Positions 45,259 to 57,268 of a stretch of 64,000 nt of DNA are shown one piece after another. The translations under genes and the position numbers were made by a program. The stretch comes from Isoetes taiwanensis (lineage: Eukaryota; Streptophyta; Lycopodiopsida; Isoetales; Isoetaceae). How positions within the stretch are numbered: the first letter of the stretch is position 1; each line of letters starts with the position of its first letter. Where the stretch lies: positions 1,550,001 to 1,614,000 of the forward strand of contig JAJEKV010000005.1 in NCBI GenBank assembly GCA_021234155.1, read 5' to 3'. Under the pieces are notes generated by a model that saw only the letters and a program-made list of their open reading frames with translations, did not search any database and was not told the DNA's origin.

Positions 45259-45286
45259 AATGTTACTATCTTTGGATAGTAACATT
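45259..45286. repeat. Perfect 12-bp hairpin
   Basis: AATGTTACTATC and GATAGTAACATT round a TTTG loop, no mismatch. Lies 48 bp left of the Helitron-like terminus at 45334. Confidence 0.85.
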
Positions 45287-45333
45287 TACACTTTTCTCAC
45301 TGCAGTTAAAATATCTACATGCTTTCAATTTAT

Positions 45334-45361
45334 GCCCAGCGACACTGGGCACCATTACTAG
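45334..45361 (+). mobile_element. Helitron-like 3' terminus
   Basis: A perfect 6-bp stem GCCCAG/CTGGGC (loop CGACA), then ACCATTA, CTAG (45358-45361) and T. Nearly the same 3' end as at 10724-10751 (ACCATAA then CTAG), so they look like one family. Body would be to the left; 5' end not identified. Confidence 0.62.
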
Positions 45362-45362
45362 T

Positions 45363-46579
45363 TCTGGTATATTGACTTGCCAATGCCAAAAAGCATATGC
45401 AGATCCGGGAGATACACCATCAAAATTTTGAATGCATTTTGGGGCAAGGAATATGCAAGCAAATATTCCCTACATTAATGGCAAGGATTAAGCAACATTT
45501 TGCACGTAAAAACATGCAAAATACTTGGGTTAAAAATATCTATTGGTGGTCTAATTTAGGAATGAACAGATCTAAACAAATTCAATGACTGTTTATAAAG
45601 ATCAGCAGAGATATGATAATTGCTAATTGTATTTCAATAGCAATTTTCGCCACAATACATACATACACCGACGAAGTGTAGATGCTCAATGCAATAATTG
45701 ACATTTCTGTTGATAGCGAGGATATGGGTTAATACATTTCAAAATAAAAACAATATATATACGCCCATTTCAGCAATCTGTAATGCTCTATAATATGAAC
45801 ATTTCTCTTTTGCAGCAAGCCTGCATTTTTAGCGATGATATTTTTTCTTTTCATTTGACATCCTCTTTCTGCCTCTCTACTACAAATTACAGGGCCTTTG
45901 GTATCCCTCTTTCTCTTTACACAAGATGCTCCCCACACAACCATGCTTTGAACATTTGTATCTGTTGGGCATCCGAAGATATTAACTTGCACACATCAGA
46001 ATAAATTGCCTTTATTCATCCTCTCCCACAACAACTACATCAAAATGCCATATTTGGGCGTGAAAGGATACCATAACAAATAAGGCCACTTTCTAGCTCA
46101 CGAAAATCTACCCACTGACAGGGGCTCCAGGCAATCTGATGGCTTCCCTTTCATTTATATTTACGTGCATCACGGAATGTCATTTGTTTTGCGCTATATT
46201 ATCTTGTTTTGCCCATTCATGTCTATCAATCCCAATTTTGTCTTTCGGCTTCTCTCATTACCAAAGGGATGCTTCCTTTGCTTCCTTATTTTCTCTTTTG
46301 ACACTAAAGTAAGGAGAACCTTTTGATTGTCTACAAAATTCATCAACTCCTAAACAATATACACATGCGTGATTGCTCCGGTTTAAAGTAAATGCTGATG
46401 TTAAGGCGTAAGAACAAATGTAACATGTTTCTCCTATGCAATGTTAAAAGTCTTAATGCACAAAGTAGTAAAAAGCTTTATCAGGAACTTGGGCTAATGC
46501 GGACATCACGCCCCATATATACCTAGATGATGCAGGAATCTCCATTATTTATTTAATAATCTAATCTTTTCTAGGCTTC
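45363..46579. other. Gene-free stretch
   Basis: No gene supported; overlapping short frames around 45729-46004 on both strands have no recognisable features. Confidence 0.4.
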
Positions 46580-46797
46580 TTAGCTCTCCCACAACAATTC
46601 AGAACGCTCATTAAAAAGAACCTTCATTGCAGCGTCGATGCCCATAAAGAATAGGATGATCAAGGCATGAGGAGGAAAAGACAAGCTTGCAATAAGTCCA
46701 CAAGTGGATATAGGATTTAAGCTGGAGATGAAACGAAGAAACTCGTTGTAAGAAACAATGAACTTAGACAGTCTGAGGGAGTCACATGCGTAACCTT
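46580..46797 (-). CDS. Candidate 3'-terminal exon of an unrecognised membrane protein
   Basis: On the minus strand, an acceptor (TAGTTTCAG at about 46806-46798) is followed by 218 nt open to a TAA at 46582-46580. It reads GYACDSLRLSKFIVSYNEF, then a hydrophobic span of about 20 residues around ASLSFPPHALIILFF, and ends NERSELLWES. Codon texture and the clean acceptor look like a real last exon. I found no convincing upstream exons to the right (46800-47500) and do not recognise the family. It could be a fragment left by rearrangement. Confidence 0.35.
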
Positions 46798-49631
46798 CTG
46801 AAACTAGTTCTAAAATCCAGGTGCCCTTGGTTATGTTGCTTATTTTCATTATACTTGTTACTTTCCTCTTCAAGGCCACATTATTACGGTGACAAACTTT
46901 TAGAATCAAAAATGTTAAAATCTCATGGACATGTTAATTTAATAGTCCACAATCTTAGCAGCATGAATGCTTGAAATGAATTGATAAAATTCGCTTTTTA
47001 AAGAGAATTTTTCTAAACATTAATAAGAAATCCATCAAATGCCGCAGTAAATTGAGTTGAATTTCCAAGCATCAAAACAAGTTAAGTAGGGCAACATGGA
47101 ATATATAGCATTGGAAAAACTATAGCAGGGGTTTCTTTTTTTGTGTTTTTGTAGTTTTTTTTACATAAGTTTCCTATGATTTGGTATAACATTCATCTTT
47201 ACATATACTAGCGGTATTTATAAGTGCACCTTCTTTTAAGCCATCGATTTCCAGAAGAAGGCAAATCTTGTCAGTTTGTGAGTATTTCCCCTTGCATGTT
47301 TGCTTTTTATTAAATTTGTGATCATTATAACTAGCGGCCGGATTTGGTTCGATTCTTGGAAATACGATCGGTAGCGAAGCGACTTTGGGGCTTATGCCTT
47401 TATTGATGTGACGAACTGGCCCAGGAAACATTATGGTTATGTGTTAGTTCTTTGGGCTCTGTCTTTGGCGGATAATATTCGGCACAACAAGGGTTTGTCA
47501 AATTTCTTCCACTTCTCGAAAACATGGAGCTAGAACCATCTGGGATCGTCGATGAAGTTACTTTCCATATCCTTTAAGCAGTATTCGATTATCGAATCGG
47601 CATGGGTCCATTTTGCTTCGGGGTCGAATTTTTAAGCGAGTAAAAGGAAAAACTCTACTCACATTCTTGAGGGTCGATCGCGGGCTAGCGGTGATGATCA
47701 GCTCCCTTTACTAAATCAAGAACTCAAGACTCTTAATCTCGATAGTCTCATTGGCTTGAGGGTTGAAGTACTGAGCGTAGGTCCTCTGTTCCAAATATGG
47801 TTGGCGGTAATAGCGTTTTGCTTCAACAACAGCGAATGTTTTTCATGGATGTGCACGAAATTGCAAGCGCTGATGCAAAACTTCCAAATCAATAGAACAT
47901 CAGAATAGAATATGAAGATGGCTTGTAGAATGAAGATTCGCCATTGCTTGCGATAATAAATACACTAGCACTATCATCTTAGGTTGAGAACCAGGGTTGC
48001 ACCACATCTATCCCGGCCATCTGAGATGATGCTTCCTCCACTAAAATCTCACTTCAGTATTATTTTTTATCCGCCAAAAGACCATGCGGAGTTGCCTTAA
48101 GAGCCAGAATCGTATCTTTAAGTCCTATTGAATCCATGATTGAAGAACATTGCCGATACCCGGTAGAAATACTATTCCCTAAAATTACAGCGGTGAGAAT
48201 CCATCACCATTTTAATGTCGAATGCGAGCACAGCGATAAATATTCATTCTAATTTCCGGCATCTTTGGCAGCCAGAATCTAGCTTCAAACTTTCTTGTAT
48301 TTAGTTCACGTATTTTTTTCGTATAATTTCTCACGATTAGCGAATAGCTTTAACGAGAAACGGTTAACTTCTCCAAGAGCACGATTAAGGGCGTTGCTGA
48401 TCCCTCTGAAAGGATGGAACCAATATTTCAGTCATAATTTGATAAAAAATCATGGGCGGATAACTGCGGAAACCTTTTGTTGCCATTACGATGAAGTCCA
48501 TACTATACAATTAAGTTTGTTTCTGGGTGTGATGTAGAGCTTTCTTGTCGAGATCATGGCATTACAATGATAATGCATTATTTCGCTATAATAATAGCTC
48601 CAATTGGTTTACTGTTGTATTGGTAGAAATTACTCGTTGTTGTTTGTAATAGGTTTCCTTTTGCTTAGATGCTGTGTATGGAGCTATGATCTATATTATG
48701 GTATTATTGGTTATTGTTTTGAGTGTTATCTTTGCCTTGGAACTATTTATTAAATATGAAACTGCTAATTAAATATGAGGACCATATTTATATTTGTCTG
48801 TTTTGAGGATTTGAAGTAGTTTGTCTTTGGTGCAGTAACTTGAGAGCGGAAATGAGAGATCTTAGACATTGCATATCCATATTCTACAAGCTATATCATT
48901 AAACTTTTGAAGGATGTAGTAGTTATTGTTGCTAATCTTTGGCCCATTTTCATAATTTTGTGCAAACGGGCATTTTGGAAAGGTATACTCCAGTTTCAAT
49001 AGTTTTTTGTGGATATATAATCTGTAAATACGATGCTGTTTCGATGTAGAGATCACGGACCCTCGCTATGTAGATATTTAAGGAACTCAAGAGAAATGGA
49101 AACTCCCGGTCATACATATCTTTGGCGGATGGCCCATTTGTGCATTTCTAAAATGTTAGAACTATTTCGGTAAAAATGCATTATGACAAATGAAATATGA
49201 TATGTAATGTCCTTGATGTTTTATCGATCTCTTGAATTAATAATGTGAATATTTGCATGCCTTGTTGTTTATCTATTTCTTTCCTTTGGTGGGGCCAGAA
49301 GAATTTTGATATAACAACCAATATATAATTACCATTACTTTTATTATTAACAAAACCATTGCATTCAATGCATTCAGAATTAAAATCCCACGAAACCCCC
49401 GCTGGTTTGGGTGCATATTCTGGGGGTTACTTTCAAATCGAGAGAGATAATGAAAGAATGATGATTTGATGGAATTTCTGACTAAGAATGTTTGTGCAAA
49501 ACTCCATGTAAATTATCAAAATAGTCTTTGGTGCCATTTTCTCATTCTCCACATATACGGTTTTTACTTGCAGTGCGATTGCAGCCAAAACAACATAGAA
49601 GTTGCTTGCTAGTTCGATTCTGAGGCCTTGC
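46798..49631. other. Gene-free stretch
   Basis: No gene supported. 47330-48250 has higher GC and many CGA/GCG trinucleotides compared with its surroundings, without a sustained reading frame. Confidence 0.4.
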
Positions 49632-50265
49632 AATAATATCTACGATAATTGGTTTTCTCGAAGATGTGGGATGCGGATTACATGGCCCAAGTTAAATTGA
49701 TCATTATCGCACATATAAAACCTATTTTGGCACTAGGACCACAAAAAGCATTGCTTGCTGCTTGTCCCAAGGAAAAAAGCTTGTAGCTAATCAGGTAAAT
49801 GCAGGGGTCCCCACCGGCAAAAGTTGAGCGGATAGATGGGGTAAATTCGCTGATGCCACGGCGAGATTATATGCATGTGCAGGATTATAGGTTATTGAAG
49901 ATGAAAGCCGCCTCTGCTGGAATGCCTTTTGAGATGGTCAGAATGGATTATTTGACTTTAGCATTCCATTTCCTTCCCTGACTTCTCAGGCTATCACATT
50001 GCATGATTTGGCATTGGCATACTTGAGGTTACGGGAGGAGCATCAGCGCTGAAATTATTGAGCCCTACATTCAGTCATCATAGCCTCATATATTTTCTTC
50101 TTCTGCTTAGTAGCCAGTATCATCATTCTTTTGCCAAAGTTTTCCTTGAAACAACTGGGAAGTTGTTTTAATCTAGTAATACTTGATTGTACTAGACCAT
50201 TGTATGCGGGTCCATGGCCTCTTGAAATTAGCTTCGTGGATGTTAAAAATCAATATTCCTGATAT
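49632..50265 (+). mobile_element. LINE copy 4: C-terminal and 3' UTR remnant
   Basis: Aligns with 7640-8240 of LINE copy 1: TTTTCTC, then TGGCCCAAGTTAAA, then AGGTTATTGAAGATGAAAGC, and the 3' UTR with ATTGTACTAG and GTGGATGTTAAAA. It is 5'-truncated, with several small deletions and no long frame. The tail after the shared terminus is AT-rich (CAATATTCCTGATATTATTA) and not a clean pentamer array. Confidence 0.75.
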
Positions 50266-53200
50266 TATTATTAAAAAGGCATAAGTTGCACTTTTGGTAA
50301 ATTTGTAGAAAAATATTTGGATTGTGGTTGTTATATTTAACATCTTATGAAATTAATCCTCCATTGCAAAATTCATACGACGAAAGAAAGTCTTACCTTT
50401 TCCACACCAAATGATTACCTCCTGCGCAATTGGTATACAAACTCTAGAGGTTGCAACAGCATTCTTAGAAGCACCCTAATGGCTTTTGACCCCAACATAA
50501 CAAATTGGTGATATGCAGTCATAATCCACGATGCTCAGGCCCATCTTTTGTCTTTAAAAATGTCGATCTTGGATGTTGTCACGGGTCGTGAAATGCGGAA
50601 GCATTAGTCTACAAGCGGCCCTTGCTCGTCTTTACATTTGTACCCAATTCTTCAAATCTGAGATATTCACTCTTATGCAAAATCATAATGTACTTACCCA
50701 ATTAGAAACAACACAAATAAAACAAAAGCGAGGGCCCTGAATTGCATTGTTTCCTCCATAAAAGCTTCGCAGAAGTTCATTTTTATCCTAAAACATTGAA
50801 AAACTTCTTATATATAGTTTCTCTATTTATGATCATCTCGCGCCTATATCTCTTTTACTGCCATCATCACATCCTCATCGGGCATAAAATTTCAGATTAA
50901 ATTCTTGCATCAACCTCCCAACTCCGATAGTAGTTTTTGGAAGTTGAGAGATATGCTTTGATGTATGTTATGAAGCTTCTCTCTTTCTTTTTCTGTTTCA
51001 GGTAACATTTCCTTGCAATTGGCATTGACCAACTCACTTTGCCCTTTATATGTCCCCAATATTTCATTCCAAGTATAGCATACATAGAAATCTCAGCTTA
51101 GAATAGATGCTTCAAAGCCTTCCAAGGACATTTAAGCTAGTCTTTAAGCTCGAACACAACAAAGTTTAAAATGGTGAGACTCTTCTAAATAAAAATCAAA
51201 GCCAGAAGAAAAGCTAGCAAACATACCAGCACATTCAGTTGGATGCTTTAGTTGGTTGCACATATACTTCTTGGAATACTTGTCTTTGTCACGATGCCTT
51301 GGAGGATGGCAATGAGACGAGCCACTTAGCTCTACTGGAGGAAAGACTCTTGGGCTCCTTTTTTTGAATTGATCGTGATCAGAGCCCCAAGTACCGAGGA
51401 GTGCAGCTAGTTGAGCAGTCTTTGTGTAGTTAAGGACCTAGGAAGAAGCTAGAGCTATAGCCTAAGCCACCATCGCTAAAGTATCAGGTTAATTCGGTTT
51501 CGGTGTTTGCTAGCAATAAAGCGGCCCGATAGTTTACGAAGCCAATAATGAGAGATTGGGCGGAGTTATTGACATATTACGGCGGGCATATAGAATATGC
51601 CAACAAATATGTTGATTTGCCCCCTTAGAGGCAACCCAAAAAAAATGATCTTCCATAACCCTCCTCCCCTCCCCCAAAACCATAATGTGGAAAATGTTTA
51701 CAAATGCCCCAGATTTCTAATGGTTTTGGCAGTATAAGGATGGTTAAATTGCCTTTATTAAGGCATTATTTTGCCGATGATTTGATCAATATAGGGTTGG
51801 CTATGGTTTTGCTGTGCTTGGAAATATTTTGCCTATGGTTCATATTCCTATGGTTGATGCATCAACCAAAAAAATAAATGGGAATTAGCTGGGAAGTAAA
51901 TAAAGGTCAGCACGATCGAGAGGACCCTTTTACGAGGGTGGTAGAGGATGGGGTCGAGGAAGCTCATTCAAGTAAAGGCCTAAAGCAGTGCTTTCTCGCC
52001 GATGCTTTATTAGGGAATTTATTTATAGGATTTTATTGTCTTTGGCAATGGTGTAATGCTGAGATGTCTTTCAGAGGTGGTTTATTGGAGAAAATTAAAA
52101 GCGGCTATTTTTTAACCCTAGTTTTGCTTTTTCTTTTTGGAGATTTGGCGGTTATCTTGCTAAAACTCTTAAAATGACTCTGCACAATAAGCCCTAGACA
52201 ACACAAATGCATGATCGCGAGCATCTTGCTTTTTAATTCTTGAGTTCGCCAGCTTTGTTTAGGATGCTCCTGCATTTCTATGGTGAAAGCTCTTGGTTTC
52301 TTCTGTTGCAAGCATTAGCAGATTGTATATGCTCGGTGTTGCAAATCTTGAAGCACTTTGGTTATGGGAATAGAATAGCTACAAAACCGAGTCGGCGCTT
52401 AGCAGGGTTTTACAAGTGCTTTCGGCGCCCGGTCCATGGCATTTATTCAATCTGTCACGATGATACGTGGATTTGAACAAACTTTGTTTTACAATCTTGA
52501 ATGTGGATCAGCAATCTTCTTTAGAAGGGCATAACTTTGCAATAAAGTACGCGTATAGCGGATCAAATGCTTTAATTCAAGTGAATCAAATCATGCCTTT
52601 GGGCTATTGAATTTTTGCACCAATCTTACATCTCAGCTTTTCTGGACTCGTAAAAGCTTTAGGAGGGTTTATTAGACTACTAATAAGGTCGAGTTTTAGC
52701 CTTTTAGTTCTAGATAACGTAAGAAGTTGTGTTTGTAAATTTGTGTTTATAGTTGTTGCAGTTTCCAGGTACAGGGTGGACGTATGGTGCACCATGGACA
52801 TAAGCTCAAGACCATAAGGTATGTTCTAACCACTCCCATTGCTCTCTGGCGTAAATCTAGGCTCAACCTTTGGAGAAGTCGTATTTGACTGTATCCCATG
52901 CAAAATCCATGGTTTTTTAGCAACCATCTACTATATTGCTAATGAGGTATTCACTTTCAACGTGTATTTATGCATATTTATGTACAAATTTGATGTATTT
53001 AGGGTATTAAAGAGTGGCTAAAATTTCTTGAGGAAATGGCCGATTTCTTAGATCTTTAAATTAATTTACAAAGCTATTCAGGATACAATAAAGGAATAAT
53101 TTTCAAACAAAAAAGAATAAGCCATTCAAAGAGGGGGAGGAAGAGAGTTGGAGACTGAAGTGTAATGCATGATTGAAACCACTTGACATTGGCGTGTTAG

Positions 53201-56200
53201 TCCTTTTTAAGACTGATTAAGATGTGCCAGTCAATTCAATAGCCATGTCGAATCTATTCAGAGATCTTTTGCACATTTGGGAATCTACCATTAGCAACTT
53301 CCAATCTTGTCGAATTTTGTCCATAGATTCTCATTTTGAAACATCTGAGTTCAGCCCTACTTCATGGCATATAACTTTGTTTTAATTTTTATAGTATGAT
53401 TGGGATGATTAATGTTATTATAGATCGGTTTATTTTCTTAGCCAGAATGCCAATGCCCATTCTTTTACCTGCATTCATCCACAAACGTCTACAATTGATC
53501 AAGTTTTTGGGGACACAAGCTTCAAGTTCTATGCATTTGGGGGCTCCCACTACAACCAGCGCCACTTGTTCACCGTTATGCCACTAACCAGCAAAGGGAA
53601 ATTTACTTGACTTTATTTCATAAAATTTCACCAAATATGAACTTTTGTTTTCATGGGTTTGTAATCTTAATTTAAGATAAGAAAAATCGGGGGCCTTTAA
53701 AGGTTTACCTTTATTTGTTAACCTATTTCCTTTTTAAATTCCCCTATAAATACCCGATCAAGGTCTTTATTGTGAAAAAATATTCATTTAGGTCCACATC
53801 TATTTCATGTCACATATATTATACACACAAATCTAAAATACAGCATTAAGGTATATTTCCATTTTCCATTTAACAAAAGCTCTTGTATTTTTAGAAAGTG
53901 AAATTTGCTTAAATTATGGTTACCAAGAGGATGGCCTAAATTGCTTGATCCGTAGCATATGCCATTTTATTCCTCTAACCAACGGCCAGGATAGCATACT
54001 AGCCTTTAAACGATACTTTACTTGCTTTGGTTGCTCAATTCAATTCAATCTATTACTTTAAAATCTTAGATATTGAAAGACAAATTTTATTATAAGTGTG
54101 GATTAAATCATGTAAAGACATGAAAATTAATAGATGATACTTGATATCCTGCCCATATGCATTGGCCAGTTATTTATTTACAGAATTAGCTTTACCCAAA
54201 ATTGACATGCCCTTATACTACATCGCTCCATTATTTCTATTTATAAGTGGTTCTAATGTCGCCACCATTGGTAAGCATCTGCCTCTAATGGCATATGACG
54301 ATTCACTCTCTACACCCCACTTCATTCTCCGGCACCACCTACATATGTGAAGAGACACCGATTTTCGGTGTCCACACGATAAATTGCCTACTTCGTTAAA
54401 GCTTTTGCCTTCCCAGCGTGATGTAAAGAGACTTGGCGAAACTTCTCATCGATGTAGCTACCGGGCTCAGCGAGATCGAACATCAAACTTCAAAGGGCCC
54501 TTCTAACGGAAAGGGCCTTTCTTCTGATAACGAAATCGAACATCAAACTTCAATCCAATGGACCAGACAATATAGCAAAAGGTCTTCGGCCAAAATACAA
54601 ATCTAGCTAAGATTTTTTGCATGCTTGTATAAGGGCGATGTTCTACGTTTTTGGAAGCATCCCTCTTCGATATTAGAGCTTTACGACATGCTCTTTTTCC
54701 ATTTGGACAACATATGCATGTTTAATGAATATGTTGACACATTGTGTGCGGATGTTGTCACACGCTACATCAACAATTCTCTATGGATTATGCCAATGAA
54801 TCATGATCGCAAACTTGTTTTCTTTGTAGAATTTCTTAGAAGGTGGTACAAATCTCTTAGGATACAAAGGTTGAAAAATGAAAGCAATGGATATTCTTAC
54901 CAAGGAAAATTATGGATGAACAACAGTTATGGGAATGTGCCAGGAGAACATAAAAAACAATTCAACCAAATAGGGTTTCACCTTTCGGTTCTGGCGTTTG
55001 AGACATTCTATTGAGCTGAATTTGATAGAGGTAGAAATCTTTTAGGGGAGGAGGAAATTGGATGAGTTAAGCCAGAATCAAGGAAATCTAATGGAAAAGG
55101 AACCTCAAAGAATCTAAGGGGGAGTCCAAGGAGTCCTAGAGAATCTAAAGGTATTTTAGGGAGTCTTACAAAGCCGATCTATGAAAACATTAAGCAAATG
55201 TCCGAGATCATACAACGTATCATTACAGACAATCGATTGAATCATTATGTGCATGACTATTGTCCCACCATGTAACTCATTATGTGCATCATTATGTGCA
55301 TGAAAACTGATATCATGCAGGTTTTGAAAATCTACAGCTCCTATATTCTGTTAGCAGCCATGTAAAATTTATAAGGGAACTGATTGCAAAGCAAAATGAG
55401 GGATTATAATGTTCTCTTTTAATAGCATAAATTTAACAATTCTTTAACAAAGGCGCTAGAGTCCCTAAACTATTCATACAACCCTGGATATCTTACATCA
55501 AAAAGCGTTTTGGTCGGTATCACTTTCCTCTTTCTTGTAATCGGATGTGGAAACCCACCTTTGTTTTTGGCATTTTTCATTCTATTTTCCCTGCTGAATT
55601 TGTTATCGTAATGCTCCTGAATCTGCAGTACAACTCATTCTATTGCACTGGATCGGAATTTTGTACCTGTGAAAACTTGCACCCAACGTGGAACAAAATC
55701 GCAAAATCTTCCATACATAAGCAGGCAGCTGCTGCTGCATGCTACAATAAAGCTGAGAGTGACTTGAGTTCTAAAGTAATGGAATTCCAATACCAAAAAT
55801 GCGAAATATAATCCGAGTCTGCTTTTCATGAAGAAAGGAGTAATGAGAAAGAAAACTCAGGACCAAATATATTTATGTCATTAAAATTACCTGCATAATC
55901 AAGAGATTGCAACCATAATTCTGTGATTAGAAGAAATTTTAGACTTGCTTGATCTTGTTTGATTTAGGAATAAAGACTGAAAATCACCACCACTGATATT
56001 CAACACAACGGTCTCTAAAGTAGCTGAATAAAGATACCCTCAGTTTGGTTTCTTCCAAATATAAATTATTAAAGCATCTGCTCCTTGATCCAAGGTTCCC
56101 AAAAATTTCTTATCAAAATCATTTGAGAGCTTCTTCTCCACCATCAACAGGAAGCCTATGAGCTCAAATATGCAAAATCTACCCACTCTTGAATCTACGG

Positions 56201-56686
56201 TTCAATAAGCCTGCAGAGATTCTGCTCAAAGCGTATTGTACAGTGCAGACAAGTGCCTATGAACTATAGGGTCTTCTTCCCAGTTTGGCAACGCCAAGCA
56301 TAAAGCCTCTTCAAAATCCTTTAGGACCGTTTGCATAATAGCTACCAGCGCTTTCATTGCATCAAATCAGTGCCTGTGTATTTTAAGCCTGCTTTTGATG
56401 AAATTAGACTGCTAACATCATCAGCTTGATTTGTCATGATTTTGCATAAAAGCATGTACTTCAGAAGAAACTGCTTTGGAATCATCTAAGCGCGTGAATG
56501 CTTGAATGCCTCAAAAAATAACTGAAAGCTGTTTGTAGTCTTTTGCATATAGATACCACTGCTTGATGATCAATGGCTCCTTGCACAGCAGGCGGTACAT
56601 ATATAGCATTAGCTGCAGCTCTTGCTGCGTAAGAAGGCTCGCGCGCAGGAATTTCGGAGAAAGAGTACAGATTGCTTTCCAACATG
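50266..56686. other. Long stretch without a supported gene
   Basis: Frames at 51878-52177, 52240-52476, 53396-53587 and 54625-55014 show no family I know. On the minus strand 51350-51230 reads PPVELSGSSHCHPPRHRDKD onwards, before a GTATGT donor-like site, and could be a stray exon. A 60-bp-spaced direct repeat with a hairpin between lies at 54471-54553. Confidence 0.4.
54471..54553. repeat. Direct repeat (60-bp period) with intervening hairpin
   Basis: CGARATCGAACATCAAACTT followed by CAA occurs at 54471 and 54531. Between them AAAGGGCCC...GGGCCTTT (54492-54520) can fold with a one-base bulge. Confidence 0.75.
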
Positions 56687-57268
56687 TCAATATCCACGAG
56701 CAGGAAGCTTATCATCTAATCTCCTAACCTCCTTCGCGAGATTTGATATCAAGGTAAGAACAAATCCTTCCACCATCCCAGCAGTATTACTTAAGACGAG
56801 CCTGTACCCTCTGTGTCGCAAAAGGTCTAAGAACCTACTCTGCCCACACGAGTCCACTCAACCATCTCTCTACATAAGAGGAGATTTGGAGCAGAAGTGC
56901 TGCCAGGAATCTTAGCTATAGCGTCAAATGCACTCCCGGACAATCTTACTTGCCAAATCTTGGCTTTAGGGATTATGGCAAAGGGGCGCAGATCTGTGAG
57001 AAGACTACGAAGTTCCTGCGGCGCCCAACCTTTTTGAAAAAGGACATCAGAAAGAACTGAAATTGCCTGTTCCTTTATGCGTGCTTCAGTAGAAGAAGGG
57101 TCATTAAGAATCGTCCTCGGTAATATAAATAGCATCAGAAGGGTCCGGCATGGCAGGCCTCTGAGCTTTGAAATCGAATGTGGCTGGATAGATCGAGGTA
57201 GAAAAAGCACCGATTCCAGGCAATGACGACGCAGAAGAAAAAGGCTGAGCCACTATTGCTGTTGCCAT
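56687..57268 (-). pseudogene. Protein-coding locus of unknown family with two compensating frameshifts
   Basis: Reading from ATG at 57268: MATAIVAQPFSSASSLPGIG, then YPATFDFKAQRPAMPDPSDA up to a stop near 57107. The adjacent frame continues with NDPSSTEARIKEQAISVLSD, KGWAPQELRSLLTDLRPFA and FDAIAKIPG up to EMVEWTR near 56840. The original frame resumes as FLDLLRHRGYRLVLSNTAG and ends DDKLPARGY at 56687. Outer frames agree, so a +1 and a -1 change bracket the middle. Total would be about 193 residues. The Ser/Ala-rich start resembles an organelle transit peptide. I do not recognise the family. It is either a young pseudogene or an intact gene with two consensus errors. Confidence 0.55.

Noticed and set aside
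51878-52177. 99-codon frame with a hydrophobic C-terminus
   Set aside because: No family, no splice context, and similar-length frames occur by chance in this stretch.
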